Assembly (NCBI GenBank): GCA_009919275.1
Contig: RGCG01000002.1
Location: 20,028-84,027 of the forward strand
Reading direction: 5' to 3'
Source of the DNA: Actinomycetota bacterium
Lineage (GTDB): Bacteria; Actinomycetota; Acidimicrobiia; Acidimicrobiales; Ilumatobacteraceae
Length of the DNA stretch: 64,000 nt
Shown piece by piece: positions 24,340 to 32,801 of this stretch. Every line of letters starts with the position of its first letter. Position 1 is the first letter of the stretch. A program made the translations under genes and the position numbers. The notes beneath the pieces were generated by a model. That model made no database searches and was not told the origin of the DNA. It was given only the letters and a program-made list of their open reading frames with translations.

Positions 24340-25737
24340 TCAGCGGGCGGAAATCTCGTCGATGATTCGCATCGCAACGTCGTTTGCCTGCTGAATGCAA
24401 GCCGGTATCCCGATTCCACGGTAACTGGCGCCCGCAAGGTGGGCGGTTGGAAGTTCGACGGCGAGGTGTGCTTCGACATGAGCCACCCGGTCGAAGTGTT
24501 GCGGGCGGTACTGCGGGAAACTCTCGACCCACCTCGTGACTCGGACCGCACTCGGGTTGAGGTCGACTCCGAGGTGCATTTTCAGGTCGGCAAGTGTGAA
24601 CGACTGAAGCTCGTCGTCGGAGTGGTGGTGCAACGGCATGCCGTCCCGACCGAGGGACACACGAAGCACTGCCGTCGAGTCGCTGTCGAGGTGCGCCCAC
24701 TTTTGAGAGGCGAACGAGACGGCGGTGACGAAGCGCTGCACGGGTTTGGGAACGAGATAGCCACTGCCGACGGCGGCTCGGGGGAGGCTGCGCTTCGGTA
24801 CTGCGAGGGTCACCATGACAACCGACGCGTGTTCCCACTCGCGAAGGAGGCGGCCGGCATTCGGTGCGGTCGCCGCAAGCCATTCCCCGGTATGGCGCGC
24901 AGGACCGGCGAGTACGACATGGTCACAGTGGTGTGAGCCTGATGATGTTTGCACCACGACGCCGGTCGCGGTGCGTTCGACAGAAGTGACGCGTTCGTTC
25001 GTCAGCACTGTCGCACCGAGTCGCGTGACGGCATCGAGAGTGGCATCGACGAGTTGTTGCATGCCCCCGATCGGTGCCGCGAACACGGGGGTTTCGGTCC
25101 CGTGGGCTGCGGGTTTCGGCCGCTTTCGCGCCGAGATGATGAGGCTGCGTCCTTCCGTTGCGAGCTCCGACAACTGTGGCATGCCGCGCAGGGAGAAGTT
25201 GTCGGTGTCTGCCGCATAGATGCTGCCCACCAACGGATCGATGAGCATTTCGTGAACCTCGTTGCCGAGACGTTTGCGCATGTATGCGCCGAGACAGTCG
25301 TTGTCGATCGACGTGCGGGGCACCAGCGGCTCGAGACCCGCGCGGATCTTTCCGCGTGCCGACAGAAGACGCGAACGGCCAAGTGGCGCAAGTCGCGTGG
25401 GCACGCCGAGGAGGAGACTTTCGGGGAGCGGGTGGAGGCGGCCCCGCCATACCGATGCCTGCGCCACCGCGGGTGAGGTGAGCACGTCGCCGAGACCAAC
25501 CGCATGCGCCAGGTCTCGCGCCGAGGGTACGCGCAGCAGGAACGCGTCAGCAGCTTCGTCAACGGCGGGGAGTCCGGCGAAGGGCGTCGTGCGGATGAGA
25601 CCACCGATGCGATCACTTGCCTCGAGAAGCGTGACCTTGATGGTTGGATCAAGGGTCAACAGCCGGTGTGCGCAAGCCAAACCGGTGATGCCCGCGCCGA
25701 CAACGACGACGTGGACGGGTGGTGACCCGGTGCTCAA
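24340..25737 (-). CDS. hemY: HemY-type (copro)protoporphyrinogen oxidase
   Basis: A 465-residue FAD enzyme. The dinucleotide-binding motif is VVVVGAGITGLACAHRL, followed by LLEASDRIGGLIRT. Internal motifs include RKRLGNEVHEMLIDPLVGSIYAAD and the C-terminal FAD-contact region VAHVEAHLAVELPTAHLAGAS and GIGIPACIQQA. In Actinobacteria this enzyme oxidises coproporphyrinogen III to coproporphyrin III. It starts with TTG at 25737, overlapping the hemH stop as TTGA, so hemE, hemH and hemY are translationally coupled. The coproheme decarboxylase gene (chdC/hemQ) is not in the window. Confidence 0.93.
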   Translation of the reverse strand: MSTGSPPVHVVVVGAGITGLACAHRLLTLDPTIKVTLLEASDRIGGLIRTTPFAGLPAVDEAADAFLLRVPSARDLAHAVGLGDVLTSPAVAQASVWRGRLHPLPESLLLGVPTRLAPLGRSRLLSARGKIRAGLEPLVPRTSIDNDCLGAYMRKRLGNEVHEMLIDPLVGSIYAADTDNFSLRGMPQLSELATEGRSLIISARKRPKPAAHGTETPVFAAPIGGMQQLVDATLDAVTRLGATVLTNERVTSVERTATGVVVQTSSGSHHCDHVVLAGPARHTGEWLAATAPNAGRLLREWEHASVVMVTLAVPKRSLPRAAVGSGYLVPKPVQRFVTAVSFASQKWAHLDSDSTAVLRVSLGRDGMPLHHHSDDELQSFTLADLKMHLGVDLNPSAVRVTRWVESFPQYRPQHFDRVAHVEAHLAVELPTAHLAGASYRGIGIPACIQQANDVAMRIIDEISAR

Positions 25738-26645
25738 CCCGCTGCCTCGATAATGCGCCGCGCGAGTGCGGCCATCACCTCGGGGTTGTCGTTCACACAG
25801 GTTGTGCGGTCAAAGACGAGACCGCGTGCCTCGGCGTGCTTCTTCGCTTCGATGTCGAGGTCGAACAGAACCTCGAGGTGGTCGGCAACGAAACCACACG
25901 CGCACACGAGTACACCCCCCGGCGGGTTCTCCGAGGCCGCGAGTGCGTCGATTGCGTCGAGCACATCGGGGCCGATCCACGGTTCGGGAGTTCGTCCTGC
26001 CGACTGCCATGCGATTGCCCACTGTTCACCCTCACGCAAACCAACCGCTTCCGCCACGGCGACCGCCGTCGCGCGCAGTTCTTGCGGGTAGGGGTCACCT
26101 GCATCGATGATGCGTTGGGGTAACGAATGGGCAGTGAACAAGACCTTGGTCTTCGGGGGCATTTTCGCGAGGCGTGACCGCATGTCATCCGCGAGGAAGG
26201 TGATGAAGGCCGGCTCGGTTGCCCACGAGTCGATGCCAATGACTTCGATGCCGTTCGGCTCCGCCGCAGTTGTCGCGCGGCCAACGTATTGGCCGATGCT
26301 GTAGCTCGAGTAGTGCGGGGCAAGGACCAGGCCAACGATCTTTTCGACTCCGACGTTGGCGACGTTGGCGACGGCCTCTTCGATCATTGGATGCGCGTGC
26401 TTCAGCCCGAGCGTGACGCGAAAGCGTCCCGGTTGAAATGAATCGAGGGCATGTTGCACCGCGTCGCGTTGCGCTTCGGTGAGTGCCGCCAACGGAGACA
26501 ACCCGCCGATGGCCTCGTAACGTCCCGTCAGTTCGGCGAGCAACTCGTCGGTCGGCGGACGACCGCGCCGGATGTCGGTGTAGTACGGGAGGATTTCTTC
26601 GCGGCTGCGCGGCGTGCCGTAGGCCATGAGAACGACGGAAATCAT
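25734..26645 (-). CDS. hemH: Ferrochelatase (coproporphyrin type)
   Basis: The 303-residue enzyme starts at ATG 26645 (MISVVLMAYGTPRSREEIL), overlapping the hemE stop; the track adds 19 codons from inside hemE. Motifs are LMAYGTP, YYTDIRRGRPP, IGGLSPL, LVLAPHYSSYSIGQY with the metal-site His, TAHSLPQRI, AWQSAGRTPEPWIGPDV and VCACGFVADHLEVLFDLDIE with the catalytic Glu region. In this phylum the substrate is normally coproporphyrin III. CAC near residue 260 could relate to the iron-sulfur cluster seen in many actinobacterial ferrochelatases, but I cannot confirm all ligands. Confidence 0.94.
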   Translation of the reverse strand: MISVVLMAYGTPRSREEILPYYTDIRRGRPPTDELLAELTGRYEAIGGLSPLAALTEAQRDAVQHALDSFQPGRFRVTLGLKHAHPMIEEAVANVANVGVEKIVGLVLAPHYSSYSIGQYVGRATTAAEPNGIEVIGIDSWATEPAFITFLADDMRSRLAKMPPKTKVLFTAHSLPQRIIDAGDPYPQELRATAVAVAEAVGLREGEQWAIAWQSAGRTPEPWIGPDVLDAIDALAASENPPGGVLVCACGFVADHLEVLFDLDIEAKKHAEARGLVFDRTTCVNDNPEVMAALARRIIEAAG

Positions 26646-27682
26646 CGGCGGGTCCTTTCGTGAACATGTTGCACCACGGCGAGAAGAACATCGGGATCGC
26701 ACTGTGGTGTGACACCGTGGCCGAGGTTGAAGATGTGTCCAGCGTGTCCGCCGTTCGCTGCGAGGACTTCATCGGCCGCGGCAATGGCATGATCGCGTCC
26801 CGCGAGTACCGCCGCCGGGTCGAGGTTTCCCTGGAGAATGACGTCGGGCCCGATTCGTCGACGCACCTCGTTCAGCGCAACGGTGTGGTCGACACCGAGT
26901 ACAGCGGCCCCCGCGTCGTTCATGGCCTCGAGCAAATGTGAACAGCCGACCCCGAAGTGGATTCCTGCAACGTCGGGGTGCAAGCGACGAAGTTCGGCGA
27001 AGAGTGCGCGGGTGTGGGGGAGAACCGCCCGGCGATACGTGTCGATGTCGAGAGCGCCGATCCAACTGTCGAAAATCTGGAATGCCTGTGCGCCGTGCAC
27101 GATCTGCCGGTCGACGAGTTCGACGGCGTGTTGTGTGAGGCGCTCCATCGTGTCGCCCCACAGGACGGGTTCGTCGCGCATCATTGCGAGGGTGTGTTCG
27201 TAGGTGCGGCTGGGACGACCCTCGATGAGATAGCTCGCAACCGTGAAGGGTGCCCCTGCGAAGCCGAGCAGTGGCACGTCGAGTTGTCGTACGAGGATGT
27301 CGATCGTCTCCATGACGTAGCCCATGTCGGTTTCCGCATCAAGCGGACGAAGACGAGCAAGGTCGGCGGCGCGTCGCAACGGTGCTTCGGCAACCGGCCC
27401 CGTTCCCGGTGCTACATCGATGCCGAATCCAACCGCGTGTGACGAGACGACGATGTCGCTGTACAGAACCGCGGCATCGACCCCGTAGCGACGAACGGGC
27501 TGCAGCGTGAACTCGGCTGCGAGGTCGGGCTTCTTGATGGCATCGAGGATGCTGCCCTCGCCACGCAGAGCGCGGTATTCGGGCAGGCTGCGCCCCGCCT
27601 GACGCATGAACCACACGGGTGTATGTGTTGCGGGCAGACCGTTGGCCGCAAGAAGAAAGGCCGAGTCGGTGGGGGCAGCCAC
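26642..27682 (-). CDS. hemE: Uroporphyrinogen III decarboxylase
   Basis: A 346-residue enzyme of standard length from GTG 27682 (VAAPTDSAFLLAANG). It has the substrate-binding signature PVWFMRQAGRSLPEYRALR, the SDI motif (VLYSDIVVSSHAVGFG), FAGAPFTVASYLIEG, IFDSWIGALD and a C-terminal GHIFNLGHGVTPQCDPD with the conserved His. It removes four acetate carboxyls to give coproporphyrinogen III, directly feeding HemY and HemH encoded downstream. A TAGCCT box lies 7 nt before the start codon and no Shine-Dalgarno is seen, so the heme operon is probably read from a leaderless transcript. Confidence 0.96.
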   Translation of the reverse strand: MAAPTDSAFLLAANGLPATHTPVWFMRQAGRSLPEYRALRGEGSILDAIKKPDLAAEFTLQPVRRYGVDAAVLYSDIVVSSHAVGFGIDVAPGTGPVAEAPLRRAADLARLRPLDAETDMGYVMETIDILVRQLDVPLLGFAGAPFTVASYLIEGRPSRTYEHTLAMMRDEPVLWGDTMERLTQHAVELVDRQIVHGAQAFQIFDSWIGALDIDTYRRAVLPHTRALFAELRRLHPDVAGIHFGVGCSHLLEAMNDAGAAVLGVDHTVALNEVRRRIGPDVILQGNLDPAAVLAGRDHAIAAADEVLAANGGHAGHIFNLGHGVTPQCDPDVLLAVVQHVHERTRR

Positions 27683-27689
27683 GTGCGGC

Positions 27690-27695
27690 AGGCTA
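27690..27695 (-). promoter_or_regulatory. hemE: Putative leaderless -10 box (TAGCCT) of the hemE-hemH-hemY operon
   Basis: On the minus strand TAGCCT is followed by 7 nt and GTG 27682. Confidence 0.5.
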
Positions 27696-27715
27696 CCGCT
27701 GCACGAAGTTTTCGG

Positions 27716-28606
27716 CTAACGGGAGCGGGCCCGCAGGAGCGCCTCGACACGTGCGATGCGCGTGCGAGCCGGCGGATGTGACGAGAAGATCCGCTCGTGT
27801 CGACTGCGTCCGATTGCACTTGGATCGCGGGCCGCAACATGGGTGAGCGCGCGTGACAGCTGTCGCCCAAAGCCGAGCTCAACGACGCGTTTGTCCGCAT
27901 TGAATTCCGCATCACGACCGACAAGGTCGTTCAGTCTCTGCGCGAAAACGAGCGTCGACCCGAACATCCACGAAAACGCGGTGAGCATTGTTCGCACGGC
28001 ACCGGCGACATAAGGAACGACACCTGACATTCCCTCGGCGCGGCGCACCGATGCATCGGCGAACCGTCGCAACCACTCACCGATCTGGTTGAACAGCAGC
28101 ACAGGAAGACTGAACCACTGGGCAAACGAGAGGGCGACCGTGTGGGCGCCGAGGTGGTGACTGAACTCGTGTGCGACAACACCGATGAGTTCATCTTCGT
28201 CGAGCTTTGCGAGGGCGAAGGAACTGACGACGAGAATGTGGCCTCCACAAGCAAAGGCGTTCAGATCATCGCTGTCCTCGACCGCCAGCAGGAACCGCCG
28301 ACGCGGTGTTCCCGCGGCGGCGAGAACCATGCGTGCCGCGACGGCGAGTCGACGTTCTTCGTCACGTTGAGGAGTTCTGACTCCGAGAAGTCGCAAGACG
28401 AAGAGTTGTTGTGTGATCGGAACGAACATGACAACCGACGCGAGAACGGCAATGGCAATGAACATCGGGTAGTTGATGTCGAACGGAAGTGAAACGACGA
28501 GCCAGATCAGTGACACCGCGACGAGCCAAGCAGGGAGTAGTGCGACAACGGGCAGGACCGCGGTGAAAGCGGCTGCGTCGACAGTTCGTTTTTTCCGCCG
28601 CGCCAC
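27716..28606 (-). CDS. M48-family membrane metalloprotease (HtpX-like)
   Basis: About 296 residues from GTG 28606 (VARRKKRTVDAAAF). Two N-terminal membrane helices (AVLPVVALLPAWLVAVSLIWL and MFIAIAVLASVVMFVPI) precede the zinc motif VVAHEFSHHLGAHT, with the third ligand in the EFNADKRVVELG helix. It ends with HERIFSSHPPARTRIARVEALL, the typical C-terminal motif. Such enzymes degrade misfolded membrane proteins. I shortened the track start (28627) because TAGCCT lies exactly 7 nt before GTG 28606, matching other genes here, while the extra seven codons would overlap that box. It is divergent to the esterase gene. Confidence 0.88.
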   Translation of the reverse strand: MARRKKRTVDAAAFTAVLPVVALLPAWLVAVSLIWLVVSLPFDINYPMFIAIAVLASVVMFVPITQQLFVLRLLGVRTPQRDEERRLAVAARMVLAAAGTPRRRFLLAVEDSDDLNAFACGGHILVVSSFALAKLDEDELIGVVAHEFSHHLGAHTVALSFAQWFSLPVLLFNQIGEWLRRFADASVRRAEGMSGVVPYVAGAVRTMLTAFSWMFGSTLVFAQRLNDLVGRDAEFNADKRVVELGFGRQLSRALTHVAARDPSAIGRSRHERIFSSHPPARTRIARVEALLRARSR

Positions 28607-28613
28607 GCGACCG

Positions 28614-28619
28614 AGGCTA
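28614..28619 (-). promoter_or_regulatory. Putative leaderless -10 box (TAGCCT) of the M48 protease gene
   Basis: TAGCCT plus 7 nt plus GTG 28606 on the minus strand, the same layout as hemE. Confidence 0.45.
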
Positions 28620-28633
28620 GACACCACCGCGTC

Positions 28634-28639
28634 TACACT
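28634..28639 (+). promoter_or_regulatory. Putative leaderless -10 box (TACACT) of the esterase gene
   Basis: TACACT ends 6 nt before ATG 28646, with no Shine-Dalgarno. Confidence 0.5.
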
Positions 28640-28645
28640 GAGTGA

Positions 28646-29410
28646 ATGAGCGAGTCACAGGTCATGGATGGTGCGGAAGCGTGGTCCCACGAGGGAACGG
28701 TCGACGCCGGAGTGGTCGTGGTGCACGGATTCACCGGAAACCCAGGCTCGATGCGCGGTCTCGCCGAGGCATGCGCAGCAGCGGGTCTGCATGTCGAGAT
28801 GCCGCGACTGGCAGGTCACGGAACATGCGTCGACGACATGCTCCCGACGAGGTGGGTCGACTGGTGCCGCGACGCTGATGCCGCGTATGCGCGATTGTCC
28901 TCGCGCACCAAGAACGTCGTCGTCATGGGTCTGTCGATGGGTGGATCGCTCACGTTGTGGCTCGCAGCCGAGCACCCCGAAACAAAGGGGATCGTGTGCG
29001 TGAACCCGGCGACTTTCCCTCTGCCCGACGAGATGATGTCGGCAATTCGCGGAATTCTCGAAGGCGGCACCGAGGTCATTCCGGGGATCGGCAGCGACAT
29101 CGCTGATCCCGAGGTCACCGAGAACGCCTATCCGGGCACACCGGTGAGGCCCCTTCTGTCCTTCATGGACGAGGGCTTGGTGCCGCTGTCACGGCGCTAC
29201 GCCACCACCCGGGTGCCACTCCTTCTCTATACGTCGGCGAACGACCACGTCGTCGACCCGGCCCAAAGCGACCGGTTGGCCGAGGTCTACGGAGGGACGG
29301 TCGAACGGGTCACCCTCGAGCGCAGCTTTCACGTCGCGACCCAGGATTACGACAAGGGCGAGATTTTTGCCGGTTCGGTGGCCTTCGCACGTCGCGTCAC
29401 GGGGTTCTGA
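28646..29410 (+). CDS. Alpha/beta hydrolase, Est30-like carboxylesterase
   Basis: A 254-residue cytoplasmic esterase. VVVVHGFTGNPGSM forms the oxyanion-side HGxxG, the nucleophile elbow is VMGLSMGGSLTLWLA with Ser97, the acid is in LYTSANDHVVDP and the His in LERSFHVATQDYDK. The overall spacing matches carboxylesterase Est30/monoacylglycerol lipase proteins. It is the first gene of the run esterase-lgt-crotonase-gatCAB, with lgt beginning 3 bp after its stop. The natural ester substrate is unknown. Confidence 0.9.
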   Translation: MSESQVMDGAEAWSHEGTVDAGVVVVHGFTGNPGSMRGLAEACAAAGLHVEMPRLAGHGTCVDDMLPTRWVDWCRDADAAYARLSSRTKNVVVMGLSMGGSLTLWLAAEHPETKGIVCVNPATFPLPDEMMSAIRGILEGGTEVIPGIGSDIADPEVTENAYPGTPVRPLLSFMDEGLVPLSRRYATTRVPLLLYTSANDHVVDPAQSDRLAEVYGGTVERVTLERSFHVATQDYDKGEIFAGSVAFARRVTGF

Positions 29411-29413
29411 TCG

Positions 29414-30250
29414 GTGTCACTGCTCGCAGCCATACCGAGCCCGTCGTCGAACGCGCTCGAGATCGGCCCTCTCAGACTGAATGCCTACGGGTTGATGATT
29501 GCGCTCGGCGTCATCCTCGGTGTGCGCATCGCAGGCAAGGCACTCGAGCGACGTGGCGCGGGAACCAGCGATGATTTCGGTGCGGTCGCAATGTGGGCGG
29601 TTCCCGCGGGCGTCATTGGTGCGCGGATTTACCACGTCGTCACCGATTGGGACAGGTTCTCCGGAAACATCGGTGATGTCGTGAAGGTCTGGCAGGGAGG
29701 CCTCGGCATCTGGGGCGGCATTGCCCTTGGCGTACCCGTCGGGATGTGGGCGGCACGTCGCCGCGGACTCGACGTAGCGGTTGTCGTCACCGTCGCCGCA
29801 CCGGCGATTGCCGCGGCGCAGGCGGTTGGTCGGTGGGGGAACTGGTTCAATCAGGAACTCTTCGGAAAGCCGACGGACCTACCTTGGGCGTTGCGCGTCA
29901 GCGATGCGAAGGCAGCCGCCGCGGGTTTCGATCCGGGAACGACTTTTCATCCGACCTACCTTTATGAGTCGCTGTGGTGTGCGGCGCTTTGCATTGCACT
30001 GCTGGCGGTCAACCGCCGTGGCTCACTCAAGCCCGGCCGCGTGTTTTGGCTCTACGCCGCGGGGTACACGCTCATGCGTTTCTTCATCGAGGGATTGCGT
30101 ATCGACCGTGCCCACGAAGCCGGCGGGTTGCGGCTGAACCAATGGGTGTCGCTGGTGGTGTTCGTCGTCTCCGTCGCGCTTTTCGCGGTTCAGGTTCGGG
30201 CCGATCGTCGACACGGGTCTAGCGTGGCGATCCATGAGCCCCAGCAGTAG
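29414..30250 (+). CDS. lgt: Prolipoprotein diacylglyceryl transferase
   Basis: A 278-residue polytopic membrane enzyme from GTG 29414. It carries the Lgt signature GRWGNWFNQELFGKPTDLPW, the HPTYLYESLW motif with the conserved His, and the ARIYHVVTDWDRF segment with the essential HxxxD-type residues. Lgt adds diacylglycerol to the lipobox Cys of prolipoproteins. The window has at least six lipobox proteins (34249, 34920, 35426, 46473, 48281 and 50133). Its 3' end overlaps the start of the crotonase gene by 17 bp. The partner Lnt in the window is broken. Confidence 0.95.
   Translation: MSLLAAIPSPSSNALEIGPLRLNAYGLMIALGVILGVRIAGKALERRGAGTSDDFGAVAMWAVPAGVIGARIYHVVTDWDRFSGNIGDVVKVWQGGLGIWGGIALGVPVGMWAARRRGLDVAVVVTVAAPAIAAAQAVGRWGNWFNQELFGKPTDLPWALRVSDAKAAAAGFDPGTTFHPTYLYESLWCAALCIALLAVNRRGSLKPGRVFWLYAAGYTLMRFFIEGLRIDRAHEAGGLRLNQWVSLVVFVVSVALFAVQVRADRRHGSSVAIHEPQQ
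30220..30225 (+). promoter_or_regulatory. Putative -10 box (TAGCGT) of the enoyl-CoA hydratase gene
   Basis: TAGCGT ends 8 nt before ATG 30234, inside the end of lgt. Confidence 0.35.
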
Positions 30251-31070
30251 CCCAGCTTCCGGCAGCGACGTCGTTCTCTATTCCACGCCCGCGCCGGGTG
30301 TCGCACTCTTGACCTTGAACCGGCCCGATCGGATGAATGCATGGAATGCAGATCTCTCCGCGCGCTACTTCGAGCTTCTCGAACACTGCGCGCAGAGTGA
30401 CGACGTGCGTGCGATCGTGGTCACGGGGGCGGGTCGCGGATTCTGCGCGGGCGCCGACATGGATGCACTGCAGTCCATCGGCTCGTCGTCTGACGGCGGG
30501 TCGGGCGGTGCACCAAGCGCCGAGGCAGCGTCGGGTTCGCACCTCCAGTCGTTCACGACCACCGTCCCCAAGCCCGTCATTGCGGCGGTCAACGGCGCAT
30601 GCGCCGGCATCGGCATGGTTCAGGCCCTCGCCTGCGACATTCGTTTTGCGGCCGCGGGCGCGAAGTTCACCACTGCATTCGGTCGTCGCGGACTGATTGC
30701 CGAGTACGGAATGAGCTGGCTGCTCCCGCGACTCGTGGGAACCGCCAACGCACTCGACCTGCTCTTGTCCGCGCGGGTTGTGCTGGCCGAAGAGGCTCAC
30801 GCGATGGGAATGGTCAACGCCGTGCTGCCCGCCGACAAGCTCGTCGACCACGCGGTCGCCTACGCCGCCGATCTCGCCGCGAATGTCTCGCCGACATCGA
30901 TGGCCGTCATGAAACAACAGGTCTATGCCGACTACGGGATGACCCTCGGCGATGCCGAGCAGAAGGCGTTGCGTTTGATGAAGGAGTCGTTGCGCCGGCC
31001 GGACTTCAAGGAGGGCGTCGCCAGCTTCCTTGAAAAGCGGCCACCGAATTTCTCCCCGGTCACTCGTTAG
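30234..31070 (+). CDS. Enoyl-CoA hydratase/isomerase family protein
   Basis: A 278-residue crotonase-fold protein. The first oxyanion-hole strand is IVVTGAGRGFCAGADMDAL and the second ACAGIGMVQALACDIRFAA. A catalytic-position Glu is in GLIAEYGMSWLLPRLVG, and SARVVLAEEAHAMGMVNAVLP completes the core. A Gly/Ser-rich insertion (SSSDGGSGGAPSAEAASG) follows the first oxyanion loop and is longer than usual. Substrate chain length is not evident. It lies between lgt and gatC with tight spacing and may share their transcript or its own TAGCGT promoter. Confidence 0.88.
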   Translation: MSPSSSPASGSDVVLYSTPAPGVALLTLNRPDRMNAWNADLSARYFELLEHCAQSDDVRAIVVTGAGRGFCAGADMDALQSIGSSSDGGSGGAPSAEAASGSHLQSFTTTVPKPVIAAVNGACAGIGMVQALACDIRFAAAGAKFTTAFGRRGLIAEYGMSWLLPRLVGTANALDLLLSARVVLAEEAHAMGMVNAVLPADKLVDHAVAYAADLAANVSPTSMAVMKQQVYADYGMTLGDAEQKALRLMKESLRRPDFKEGVASFLEKRPPNFSPVTR

Positions 31071-31073
31071 CAT
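31068..31073 (+). promoter_or_regulatory. gatC: Putative -10 box (TAGCAT) of gatC
   Basis: TAGCAT spans the stop codon of the preceding gene and ends 8 nt before GTG 31082. Confidence 0.4.
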
Positions 31074-31081
31074 CTGACGCC

Positions 31082-31384
31082 GTGTCACAGCGTCTCACCG
31101 CCGCCGACGTGGCGAAGGTTGCGCGCCTCGCCCGTCTCAACGTTTCGCCCGAGGAAGTCGAGCGTTACACGCGCCAACTCGATGGCATGCTCGATCACTT
31201 CGCCGACATCGACAACCTCGATCTTGCGAATGTCGAGCCGATGACGCAGCCGTACCCTCTCGTCAACGTGTTGCGCGCCGATGTCGAGCAACCATGCCTC
31301 GATCGTGACGAGGTTCTCGCGGTGGCACCCGCGGCCGAAGATGGTCGATTCCGCGTTCCTCCATCGGGTGGTCTCCATGAATGA
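31082..31384 (+). CDS. gatC: Asp-tRNA(Asn)/Glu-tRNA(Gln) amidotransferase subunit GatC
   Basis: At 100 residues it is the standard GatC length. It has LTAADVAKVARLARLNVSPEE and the YTRQLDGMLDHFADIDNLDL helix, then VEPMTQPYPLVNVLRADVEQ, which threads along GatA. GatC stabilises the GatAB complex that amidates misacylated Glu-tRNA(Gln) and Asp-tRNA(Asn). The stop lies within gatA, giving an 8-bp overlap. Confidence 0.95.
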   Translation: MSQRLTAADVAKVARLARLNVSPEEVERYTRQLDGMLDHFADIDNLDLANVEPMTQPYPLVNVLRADVEQPCLDRDEVLAVAPAAEDGRFRVPPSGGLHE

Positions 31385-32801
31385 CTTTCCGACTGTTGCA
31401 TCGATTGCGGCCGACGTCGCGGCCGGCCGCGTGTCGGCACGCGCGATCCTCGAAGAGCATTTGACGCGCATCGATTCCCGTGAATCAGAGGTTCATGCCT
31501 TCAATCTCGTCATGCGCGACCGGGCTTTGCAAGCCGCAAATGAGATCGACGACCGCGTGAAGCGTGGGGACAACCCGGGAAGGCTCGCGGGCGTACCCAT
31601 CGCACTGAAGGACAACATGTGTACGCGCGGTATCGACACCACGTGTTCGTCGCGCATTCTCGAGGGCTGGAAGCCGCCGTACGACGCAACAGCAGTGAAA
31701 AAACTCGCCGCCGAGGGCGCGGTCTTCATCGGAAAGACGAACCTCGACGAGTTCGCGATGGGGTCGAGCACCGAGAACTCTGCGTTTGGTCCCACCCGCA
31801 ATCCGCTCGACACATCGCGTGTTCCCGGTGGTAGCAGCGGTGGAAGTGCGGCGGCAGTCGCCGCGGGGTTTGCCGCAGGCAGTCTCGGCAGCGACACGGG
31901 CGGCAGTATTCGTCAGCCCGCCGCACTGTGCGGTCTCGTTGGAGTGAAGCCGACCTACGGCCTTGTCAGTCGGTACGGCCTCGTCGCATTCGCAAGCAGC
32001 CTCGACCAAATCGGCCCGTTCACACACACCGTCGAAGACGCAGCAATCCTCACCGAAGTGATTGCGGGCCACGACCCCATGGATTCGACGAGCATCCCGC
32101 AACCCGCCCCGGCTCTCGTCGGTGTCCTCGGTGCCGGTGTGAAGGGCCTGCGCATTGGTCGCGTCGCGGACTTGCCGAAGGGCGCCGACCCCGACGTGCT
32201 TGCGCGTCTCGATGTTGCGTTCGATGAACTCGCCAAAGCGGGTGCCACCATCGTCGATGTGACGTTGCCGTCGCTTTCTTTCGCGCTCACGGCCTATTAC
32301 CTCATCGCTCCCGCAGAAGCGAGCAGCAACCTTGCGCGCTACGACGGCGTCCGCTACGGCAAGCGTGTTGCGGCAGGTGACATCAACACGATGTACGCCG
32401 ACACACGCGAGGCCGGCTTCGGCGACGAAGTGAAGCGGCGCATCATGCTCGGCACGTACGCATTGTCGGCCGGTTACTACGACGCCTACTACGGAAAGGC
32501 CTTGAAGGTCCGCCGACTCATCGCCGATGACTTCGCGCGGGCCTATGCCGCTGCCGACGTCATTCTCACGCCGACGTCCCCGTCGGTCGCGTTCCGCTTC
32601 GGGTCAAAAACCGACGACCCGCTCGCCATGTACCTGTGCGACATCTTCACCATTCCGACGAACCTCGCCGGCCACCCGGCGATGAGCGTTCCGTTCGGAA
32701 CCGGCCAAGACGGCATGCCGGTGGGTGTGCAAGTACTCGCTCCGACACTCGGCGAATCGACGATGTTCCGCGTCGCTGCGGAGCTGGAGCGTGCGGCATG
32801 A
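31377..32801 (+). CDS. gatA: Aspartyl/glutamyl-tRNA amidotransferase subunit GatA
   Basis: The 474-residue amidase subunit starts at ATG 31377 (MNDFPTVASIAADV); the track start is inside gatC. The amidase Ser-cisSer-Lys triad is present: Lys in GVPIALKDNMCTRG, the Ser pair in PGGSSGGSAAAVAAG and GSDTGGSIRQPAALCG. PTYGLVSRYGLVAFASSLDQIGPF follows, and the C-terminus has DIFTIPTNLAGHPAMSVPFG. It releases ammonia from glutamine for transfer to GatB. The stop overlaps gatB as ATGA. Confidence 0.97.
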   Translation: MNDFPTVASIAADVAAGRVSARAILEEHLTRIDSRESEVHAFNLVMRDRALQAANEIDDRVKRGDNPGRLAGVPIALKDNMCTRGIDTTCSSRILEGWKPPYDATAVKKLAAEGAVFIGKTNLDEFAMGSSTENSAFGPTRNPLDTSRVPGGSSGGSAAAVAAGFAAGSLGSDTGGSIRQPAALCGLVGVKPTYGLVSRYGLVAFASSLDQIGPFTHTVEDAAILTEVIAGHDPMDSTSIPQPAPALVGVLGAGVKGLRIGRVADLPKGADPDVLARLDVAFDELAKAGATIVDVTLPSLSFALTAYYLIAPAEASSNLARYDGVRYGKRVAAGDINTMYADTREAGFGDEVKRRIMLGTYALSAGYYDAYYGKALKVRRLIADDFARAYAAADVILTPTSPSVAFRFGSKTDDPLAMYLCDIFTIPTNLAGHPAMSVPFGTGQDGMPVGVQVLAPTLGESTMFRVAAELERAA